Made by a program: the position numbers and the translations under genes
Shown here: in pieces, positions 58,081 through 64,000 of the stretch
Layout of the letters: every line of letters begins with the position of its first letter
How positions within the stretch are numbered: position 1 is the first letter of the stretch
The notes under the pieces: generated by a model
The model's database searches: none
What the model saw: the letters and a program-made list of their open reading frames with translations, nothing else
What the model was told of the DNA's origin: nothing
Source: Burkholderia cenocepacia
GTDB taxonomy: Bacteria > Pseudomonadota > Gammaproteobacteria > Burkholderiales > Burkholderiaceae
Direction: 5' to 3'
Length of the DNA stretch: 64,000 nt
Assembly (NCBI RefSeq): GCF_014211915.1
Contig: NZ_CP060040.1
Coordinates: 1,612,001-1,676,000, forward strand

Positions 58081-59277
58081 TCACGCCGCCAGCAACCCGT
58101 GCGGGTCGATGACGAATTTGCGCGGCGCACCGCCATCGAACTTCTTGTAGCCTTCCGGCGCCTGGTCGAGCGAGATCACTTCGACGTTGACGATCTTCGC
58201 GATCGGCAGCCGGTCGAACAGGATCGCCTGCATCAGGTTGCGGTTGTACTTCAGCACCGGCGTCTGGCCCGTGAAGAACGAATGCGACTTCGCCCAGCCG
58301 AGGCCGAAGCGGATGCTCAGGCTGCCGTGCTGCGCGGCCTTGTCCTTGGCGCCCGGATCGTCCGTCACGTACAGGCCCGGGATGCCGATCGCGCCGGCCG
58401 GGCGCGTGATTTCCATCAGCGAGTTCAGCACCGTCGCGGGCGCTTCCTCCGAATGGCCCGACGAGCCGTGACCGTGTGCCTCGAAGCCGACGCAGTCGAC
58501 CGCGCAATCGATCTCGGGCACACCGAGGATCTGCTCGATCTGCTCGCCGAGCGACGCGTCCTTCGACAGGTCGACCGTCTCGAACCCCATCGCCCGCGCA
58601 TGCGCGAGCCGTTCCGCGTTCATGTCGCCGACGATCGTCACGGCCGCGCCGAGCAGGCGCGCCGACGCGGCCGCCGCCATCCCGACCGGGCCCGCGCCCG
58701 CGATATAGACCGTCGAACCGGGCTTCACGCCCGCGCTCACCGCGCCGTGATAACCGGTCGGCAGGATGTCCGACAGGCACGTGAGGTCGCGGATCTTCGC
58801 CATTGCCTGATCGCGGTCGGGGAACTTCAGCAGGTTGAAGTCCGCGTACGGCACCAGCACGTACTCGGCCTGCCCGCCGATCCAGCCGCCCATGTCGACG
58901 TAGCCGTACGCGCCGCCGGCACGCGACGGGTTCACGTTCAGGCACACGCCGGTGTGCGTGTCCTTGCACATCGCGCAGCGGCCGCACGCGACGTTGAACG
59001 GCACCGACACGAGATCGCCGAGCTTCAGCGTCTCGACGTCGCGGCCCACCTCGACCACTTCGCCGGTGATCTCGTGACCGAGCACGAGACCGACCGGAGC
59101 AGTGGTGCGGCCGCGCACCATGTGCTGGTCGGAGCCGCAGATGTTCGTGCTGACCACTTTCAGGATCACGCCGTGGCCGATCGCGCGGCCGCTCGGGTCG
59201 ACCATCTTCGGATAATCGATTTTCTGGACTTCGACCTGGCCCGGCCCAAGATATACGACCCCTCGATTGCTGCTCAT
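58081..59277 (-). CDS. fdhA: Glutathione-independent formaldehyde dehydrogenase
   Basis: A 398-residue zinc alcohol-dehydrogenase-family enzyme close in length to the Pseudomonas putida enzyme (399). Catalytic zinc ligands C47 (NICGSDQH) and H68 (LGHEITGE); structural zinc cysteines C98, C101, C104 and C112 (ACGRCAMCK...GVC); NAD motif AGAGPVGMAAAASA. It oxidises formaldehyde to formate without glutathione. The gene is well placed to detoxify formaldehyde from GbcA and later demethylations. Start MSSNRGVVYL with GGAGA seven bases upstream. Confidence 0.9.
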   Translation of the reverse strand: MSSNRGVVYLGPGQVEVQKIDYPKMVDPSGRAIGHGVILKVVSTNICGSDQHMVRGRTTAPVGLVLGHEITGEVVEVGRDVETLKLGDLVSVPFNVACGRCAMCKDTHTGVCLNVNPSRAGGAYGYVDMGGWIGGQAEYVLVPYADFNLLKFPDRDQAMAKIRDLTCLSDILPTGYHGAVSAGVKPGSTVYIAGAGPVGMAAAASARLLGAAVTIVGDMNAERLAHARAMGFETVDLSKDASLGEQIEQILGVPEIDCAVDCVGFEAHGHGSSGHSEEAPATVLNSLMEITRPAGAIGIPGLYVTDDPGAKDKAAQHGSLSIRFGLGWAKSHSFFTGQTPVLKYNRNLMQAILFDRLPIAKIVNVEVISLDQAPEGYKKFDGGAPRKFVIDPHGLLAA

Positions 59278-59945
59278 CGCATTGTCTCCATGTCTCGTTG
59301 GCTTCGATACGTTGCGCGCCGGCGCATCGGGCGACGGCGAACCATTTGAGGTTAGACCGGGACGGGACGCCATGGATGTGGCAAATGCGACACCGTATTG
59401 ACCGGCACCGACATGCGCGGCAACGGCCCGCGTCGCATTCCAGCGCGGTCGGCATGCAACCGGTCCGAACAATATCTGACGAGACAAATCGATATCGGAC
59501 TGCCGCTCGTACTTGTTCAATATAAATGGTTCCAGATCCTGCGTAAGATTGACGAGCCTTCGTCAAATTACTTTATTGTCCTAATCATTCGTGTCGAATC
59601 ACCGCGTCGCGTGCCGCCTTCTTCGTTCGGCTTGCGCATCCGATACGTACCCTGCCCGTTCCGGCGCTCGGGAACGCCCATCGCCACTCGCTCCCGCGCC
59701 GCGCGAAGCGTCCGCGAGACGGCGCGCCAATCCTGAATCCCCCCTCTCCGACCGGCCGACGCATGCGCGGCCGGCACCTGCAAACGGCCGGCTCTTGAAT
59801 CGATGGAGTCCGGCCGCGACGCAACGGACAGCGATGCTGTCCGTTTCACCCAAGCGGGATGCAATACGCAGCCCGCTTTCCTTTGTCATCGCGCGTGTCG
59901 CACGCCGGCATGCACCGATGCGTCAACCGTGAGGAAACAAGAACC
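59278..59945. other. Long intergenic region between fdhA and the exoprotein gene
   Basis: 668 bases without a credible gene. The fdhA promoter must lie in the left part. The middle (about 59460-59600) is markedly AT-richer than the surroundings and contains a perfect inverted repeat at 59549-59566. The right part is GC-rich and leads to the exoprotein ribosome-binding site (GAGGAA near 59930). The AT-rich patch is a likely promoter zone or a sign of inserted DNA. Confidence 0.5.
59549..59566. promoter_or_regulatory. Inverted repeat TTGACGA-gcct-TCGTCAA
   Basis: Perfect 7-bp arms with a four-base centre, about 380 bases upstream of the exoprotein start, in the AT-rich part of the region. It could be an operator for either divergent gene. 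Confidence 0.35.
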
Positions 59946-62900
59946 ATGAACAAGACCTACGCACTGGTCTGGAACCCGACCCAGCGCTGCTGGAACGCGG
60001 TCGGGGAAACCGCGCGCCGCCGCGGCAAATCGAGCGGCGGCAAGCGCGTCGCCGCCGCCGCCGTCTCGCTGCTCGGCCTCGCCGCGCTGCCTGCTTTCGC
60101 GCTGCCCACCGGCGAAGCGATCACCGCCGGCAAGGCCGACATCGTCCGCACCGACGACGGCCGCTCGATGAACATCAACCAGCACACCGACAAGCTCGTC
60201 ACCAACTGGCAGGATTTCAGCATCGGCGGCGGCGAGCGCGTGTCGTTCCGTCAGCCCGGTAGCCAATCGGTCGCGCTCAACCGCGTGATCGGCAACAACG
60301 GTAGCCGCATCGACGGCCAGATCGAAGCGAACGGCAAGGTGTTCCTCGTCAACCCGAACGGCGTGATGTTCGGCGCCGGCGCGCAGATCAACGTCGGCGG
60401 CCTCGTCGCATCGACCCAGAATCTCACCGACGCCGACTTCCTCGCCGGCAACTACCGCTTCTCGGGCACGTCGGCCGCGTCGATCGTCAACGACGGCACG
60501 ATCACCGCCGCGGACGGCGGCAGCGTCGCGCTGCTCGGCGCGCGCGTGTCGAACAACGGCGTGATCCACGCGAAGCTCGGCCGCGTCGCACTCGGCGCGG
60601 GCAACACGTTCAACGTCAACTTCGACGGCAACGGCTTGTTGAACCTGCAGGTCGAAGGCGGCGCCGTCGACGCGCAGGCGCACAACGGCGGCCTGCTGAA
60701 GGCCGACGGCGGCGAGGTGCTGATGACCGCGCGCGCGGCCGGCAACCTGCTCGGCGCGGTCATCAACAACTCCGGCACCATCGAGGCGAAGGGGCTGGCA
60801 AGCCGCGGCGGCAGGATCACGCTCGACGGCGGCACCGTCAAGGTCGCCGGCAAGCTCGACGCGAGCGCGGCCGAAGCCGGTTCACCGGCCGGCACGGTCG
60901 TGACGCGCGGCGAACGCGTCGACGTCGCGCATGACGTGCAGGTCGACACGCGCGCCGGCAACGCGGCCGGCAAATGGACGATCGAGGCGGCGAACGCGGG
61001 CGTGAACGGCACGGACGCCGCTGGTCGCTCGATCGACGCCGACACGCTGTCGCGCAACCTCGGCACGACGAACGTCGAACTCGCGAACACGCAGGGCGAC
61101 CTGACGGTCGGCGGCCCCGTATCGTGGACGAGCGACAACGCGCTGACGCTGACCTCGCGCAAGGGCAACGTCGATCTGCAGAAGACGCTGCAGGCCACCG
61201 GCGCGAACGCGAATCTCGTGGTCAACGCGGCCGACAAGATCCGCGTGAACGACGCCGTCAAGCTCACCGGCGACAACGCCCACCTCGAGCTGAATTCGGC
61301 GAAGGGCCATACGCTCACGAACGACAAGGCGGTCGTCACGCTGTCGGGCAAGCACGCGTCGTACCGCTCGAACGGCGAGGACTACACGGTGCTGCACACC
61401 ATTGACGACCTGCGCAACGTCGACGCGAACCTGAACGGCCGCTACGTGCTCGGCAACGCGCTCGACGGCAACGGCGCGAACTTCCGCAGCATCGGCGGCG
61501 ACCACACGTTCACGGGCAAGTTCGACGGCTTCGGCAATACGATTCGCCGGCTGTCCGTCTACAACACCGGCCCCGTCGGCCTGTTCGCGTCGAACAGCGG
61601 CGCCATCGGCAACCTTGTCCTCGAATCGATCTCGGCCAGCGGCGCATCGTCCACCGATCCGCTCGTCGCGGTGGGCAGCCTCGTCGGCGTCAACCGGCAA
61701 GGCACGATCTCGAACGTCCGCGTCGCAAACGCCACCGTCTCGCACGCCGGCGCGCGATTCAGCCGTCTCGGCGGCATCGTCGGCGTGAACGAGGGCGGCG
61801 TCATCGACCGCGCATCGTTCAGCGGCCGGTTGATCGGCAACCAGAAAACCGACGCAATCGGCGGCATCGCCGGCGTCAGCCTCAACGGACGCACCACCGC
61901 GCGGATCGCGAACAGCACCGCGAACGTCGACATTACCGCCGTCGGGACGGACGGATTGAGCGCCTACGGCGTCGGCGGGCTGGTTGGCGCGCTTCAGGGC
62001 GGCGTCGTCGAGCATTCGTCGAGCAGCGGCAGGATCGCCGGCGGCCGCAACAACTTCGTCGGCGGCGCCGTCGGCTTGAACCTGGTCGGACAACTCGATG
62101 GCGTGACGTCGACCGTCGACGTGTCGGCCGGCGCGGGCAGCGTGGTCGGCGGGCTCGTCGGCCGGAATGTGGCGGGCACGATCTCGCGCTCGGCCGCTTA
62201 CGGCCGGGTCGACGCGACCGGCGCGCGATCCGTCGGCGGTCTCGTCGGCACGAACGACCTTGGCGCGCGCATCGTCGATTCACATGCTTATGGCGACGTC
62301 GACGGACGCGATTCGGCCGCGATCGGCGGGCTCGCCGGCATCAACGACGCGACGATCGACAAGTCGACCGCGTCAGGCCGGGTAAGCGCGACGACGGGCC
62401 GCTCGGTCGGCGGCCTCGTCGGCGACAACCAGTCGAACGGCGTGATCACCGCCAGCAGCGCGGGCGGCAACGTGTCCGCAAGCGGCCCGGCAACGGTCGG
62501 CGGCCTCGCGGGCCGCAATGCCGGCCGCATCGACGGCGGCAAGGCGTCCGGCATGGTGACGGTCGCGAGCAACAGCGTCGCGGGCGGCCTGGTCGGCAGC
62601 AACAGCGGCAAGATCAGCGAGGCAGAGGCGACGGGCAATGTGGTCGCGCAACGGTCGAGCCGGGTCGGCGGGCTGGTCGGCGAAAACTCGGGCACGGTCG
62701 TCGCGTCGCGCGCGAGCGGTCGTGTCTCCGCCGAAGACCAGAGCATCATCGGCGGCCTCGTCGGCGCCAACCGGAACGGCGGCACGGTGAAGGACTCGGT
62801 CGCGTCCGGCGACGTGACCGGCAGCGCTTTTCAGGCCGGCGGGCTGGTCGGTTCGAACGACGCCGGCGCGCTGATCGCGTCGTCGTCGTCGTCCGGCCGG

Positions 62901-63116
62901 ATCAGCGGGTCGCCCTTCATGGTCGGCGGACTGGTCGGCTTCAACAGCGGCAAGATCCTGAACTCATCGTCGAGCAGCACGCTGACGTTTTCGCCCATCG
63001 GGACGGTGGGGACGCTCGTCGGGTTGAATACCGGCGTCGTCGAATCGAGCAGCGCGAGCGGCTCGACGCCGGGCGTGCGCGAAATCGGGATCAATGCCGG
63101 TAAAGTGATCCGGTAA
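59946..63116 (+). CDS. Two-partner-secretion exoprotein with GLUG repeats (haemagglutinin-like adhesin)
   Basis: A 1056-residue TpsA-type protein. Residues 1-28 are an extended signal peptide region (MNKTYALVWNPTQRCWNAVG), followed by a hydrophobic core ending PAFA near residue 52. The TPS secretion domain (about 53-290) has the NPNGV motif at 136-140 and the following FGAGAQINVGGLVAST. The rest is beta-helix sequence: from about residue 575 to the end there are about 16 degenerate repeats of roughly 28 residues with the GLUG core GGLVGxN. Such proteins act as adhesins after export by a TpsB pore. No TpsB gene is in the window. GAGGAA precedes the ATG. Confidence 0.87.
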   Translation: MNKTYALVWNPTQRCWNAVGETARRRGKSSGGKRVAAAAVSLLGLAALPAFALPTGEAITAGKADIVRTDDGRSMNINQHTDKLVTNWQDFSIGGGERVSFRQPGSQSVALNRVIGNNGSRIDGQIEANGKVFLVNPNGVMFGAGAQINVGGLVASTQNLTDADFLAGNYRFSGTSAASIVNDGTITAADGGSVALLGARVSNNGVIHAKLGRVALGAGNTFNVNFDGNGLLNLQVEGGAVDAQAHNGGLLKADGGEVLMTARAAGNLLGAVINNSGTIEAKGLASRGGRITLDGGTVKVAGKLDASAAEAGSPAGTVVTRGERVDVAHDVQVDTRAGNAAGKWTIEAANAGVNGTDAAGRSIDADTLSRNLGTTNVELANTQGDLTVGGPVSWTSDNALTLTSRKGNVDLQKTLQATGANANLVVNAADKIRVNDAVKLTGDNAHLELNSAKGHTLTNDKAVVTLSGKHASYRSNGEDYTVLHTIDDLRNVDANLNGRYVLGNALDGNGANFRSIGGDHTFTGKFDGFGNTIRRLSVYNTGPVGLFASNSGAIGNLVLESISASGASSTDPLVAVGSLVGVNRQGTISNVRVANATVSHAGARFSRLGGIVGVNEGGVIDRASFSGRLIGNQKTDAIGGIAGVSLNGRTTARIANSTANVDITAVGTDGLSAYGVGGLVGALQGGVVEHSSSSGRIAGGRNNFVGGAVGLNLVGQLDGVTSTVDVSAGAGSVVGGLVGRNVAGTISRSAAYGRVDATGARSVGGLVGTNDLGARIVDSHAYGDVDGRDSAAIGGLAGINDATIDKSTASGRVSATTGRSVGGLVGDNQSNGVITASSAGGNVSASGPATVGGLAGRNAGRIDGGKASGMVTVASNSVAGGLVGSNSGKISEAEATGNVVAQRSSRVGGLVGENSGTVVASRASGRVSAEDQSIIGGLVGANRNGGTVKDSVASGDVTGSAFQAGGLVGSNDAGALIASSSSSGRISGSPFMVGGLVGFNSGKILNSSSSSTLTFSPIGTVGTLVGLNTGVVESSSASGSTPGVREIGINAGKVIR

Positions 63117-63389
63117 CGCGCGACGCCGGAGGGTCCGGCGTTCGTCGACACGCGGCCGATGCCTCGGCGTGCCTGCGTCGCAGGCAGGCACGTCAGACTG
63201 CCGTCGGTTCGCGTGTCGCGTCCGGCATGCGCGATCGATATCGCGCGTGCCGACTATGCCGGCCTCGTCATGACGAGGCCGGTGTCGCGTCCGCCGCCGT
63301 CATCGACGACGATCGACGTCGCCGCCGCCGGATCGAACGGTCTGCGCGGCGCCCCACGCGTGCTGCGCGATGAACGGACGGCACTCGCC
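63117..63389. other. Palindrome-rich spacer after the exoprotein gene
   Basis: 273 bases with no gene but four strong dyads: 63123-63141 (ACGCCGGA-GGG-TCCGGCGT), 63170-63186 (TGCCTGCG-T-CGCAGGCA), 63229-63246 (GCGCGAT-CGAT-ATCGCGC) and a perfect 24-bp palindrome at 63259-63282 (half-site CCGGCCTCGTCA). The first may terminate the exoprotein transcript, though it lacks a T-run. Confidence 0.6.
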
Positions 63390-64000
63390 TCACCCGCCCT
63401 GGTTCTCCCGAATCACCGCCGCCGCAGCAGCCTCCGCCTCGCTCGCCACCCCGTCATGCACGCGGGTGCTCTCCGCCGGTACAGTGCCCGGCGATTCGCT
63501 GTCGAGCACATGCCCGCCACGGTCATGCGTATCGACCGTCGCCCGCATCGACAACCCGACCCGCAGCGGATGCGCGGCAAGATCCGCCGCGTCGATCGAG
63601 ATCACGACCGGCACGCGCTGCACGACCTTGATCCAGTTGCCTGCCGCATTCTGCGACGGCAGCATCGAGAACGCGCTGCCCGTGCCCGCCGAAAACCCCT
63701 GCACGCGGCCGCGATAGACGACCCGCGCGCCATAGATGTCCGACACGATCTCGACCGGCTGGCCGACGCGCATGTGGCGGATCTGCCCTTCCTTGAAGTT
63801 CGCCTCGACCCACAGCCGCTTCAACTGCACGATCGACATCAGCGGCACGCCGGGCCCGACCTGCTGCCCGACCTGCACCGCGCGCTGGCCGACGGTGCCG
63901 TCGACCGGCGCGACGATCGTCGTGCGCTTCAGGTTGCGGTACGCGAGCTTGAACTGCGCGGCCGCCTGCACGACGGCCGGGCTCGCGTCGACCGGCAGCC
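63390..64000 (-). CDS. EmrA/HlyD-type membrane fusion protein, C-terminal part
   Basis: Open to the right edge of the window; about 203 residues are visible in frame, beginning LPVDASPAVVQAAAQFKLAYRNLKRT. The lipoyl-like half-motif IVAPVDGTVGQRAVQVGQQVGPG and the barrel segment LWVEANFKEGQIRHMRVGQPVEIVSDIY (in parts) identify the periplasmic adaptor of an EmrAB-TolC type drug efflux pump. The visible end is the C-terminus. The upstream part and the partner EmrB gene order cannot be seen; no pump gene follows downstream. Confidence 0.84.
   Translation of the reverse strand, partial: LPVDASPAVVQAAAQFKLAYRNLKRTTIVAPVDGTVGQRAVQVGQQVGPGVPLMSIVQLKRLWVEANFKEGQIRHMRVGQPVEIVSDIYGARVVYRGRVQGFSAGTGSAFSMLPSQNAAGNWIKVVQRVPVVISIDAADLAAHPLRVGLSMRATVDTHDRGGHVLDSESPGTVPAESTRVHDGVASEAEAAAAAVIRENQGG

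Noticed and set aside
59946..63116. CRISPR or tandem-repeat array in the region of repeated GGCGGGCTGGTCGGC-like words
   Set aside because: The repetition is at protein level (GLUG repeats about 28 residues long), in frame and degenerate at DNA level, inside one coding sequence.

Overview
The window looks like a replicon of a Burkholderia, most likely of the B. cepacia complex. Base composition is very GC-rich and almost every gene has its closest recognisable relatives there: DUF3331 and DUF4148 proteins, a ZmpB-type zinc metalloprotease, an OmpC-type porin and a TPS exoprotein with an extended signal peptide. The gene content (catabolic operons, secreted proteases, adhesin, no ribosomal or core information genes) fits a secondary chromosome. 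I see no tRNA, rRNA, insertion sequence, prophage or CRISPR array.

Layout. (1) 1-7.8 kb, minus strand: an operon for uptake and non-phosphorylative oxidation of L-fucose or a similar sugar (two SDR dehydrogenases, fuconate dehydratase, FAH-family hydrolase, an RbsABC-type transporter, and a lactonase cut by the window edge), with a near-consensus promoter and an operator-like palindrome. (2) 7.8-10.5 kb: small Burkholderia proteins, an SDR under a clear operator, and a possible unannotated structured RNA with its own terminator. (3) 10.5-16.3 kb, minus: a carnitine operon in the same order as Pseudomonas caiX-cdhC-cdhA-cdhB-hocS, with a gamma-butyrobetaine dioxygenase added at the end. (4) 16.7-18.4 kb: a frameshifted LysR regulator beside a YdcZ-type transporter. 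(5) 18.4-25.2 kb: an aromatic amine dehydrogenase (TTQ) operon aauB-mauE-mauD-aauA with two cytochromes c and an aldehyde dehydrogenase, and a divergent AraC regulator. (6) 25.3-33 kb: a GATase1/AraC regulator, a ZmpB-like protease, an M28 aminopeptidase, YbjQ, an MFS exporter and a porin. (7) 33.1-36.9 kb: a choline-O-sulfate module. (8) 37-53.9 kb: a glycine betaine catabolism block (purU, permease, betaine-binding protein, gbcBA, etfBA, dgcB, dgcA, DUF5943, dipeptidase, glyA) ending at the regulator gene gbdR, which is preceded by a consensus sigma-54 promoter. (9) 53.9-64 kb: a secreted beta-propeller/discoidin protein, a MocR regulator, an unknown zinc-ribbon protein, formaldehyde dehydrogenase, a GLUG-repeat TPS exoprotein and the end of an EmrA-like gene.

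How it fits together. Regions 3, 7, 8 and fdhA form one metabolic network. Gamma-butyrobetaine is converted to carnitine and then glycine betaine, and choline sulfate to choline. Betaine is then demethylated through dimethylglycine to sarcosine. The released formaldehyde is handled by FdhA, and one-carbon units and glycine by PurU and GlyA. Sarcosine oxidase, the choline-to-betaine enzymes and the ABC core that would serve the three solitary betaine/choline/carnitine-binding proteins are not in the window.

Limits: calls rest on reading the translations, motifs and gene order. No database search or folding program was run, and gene symbols are transferred from Pseudomonas, Alcaligenes and Burkholderia knowledge.
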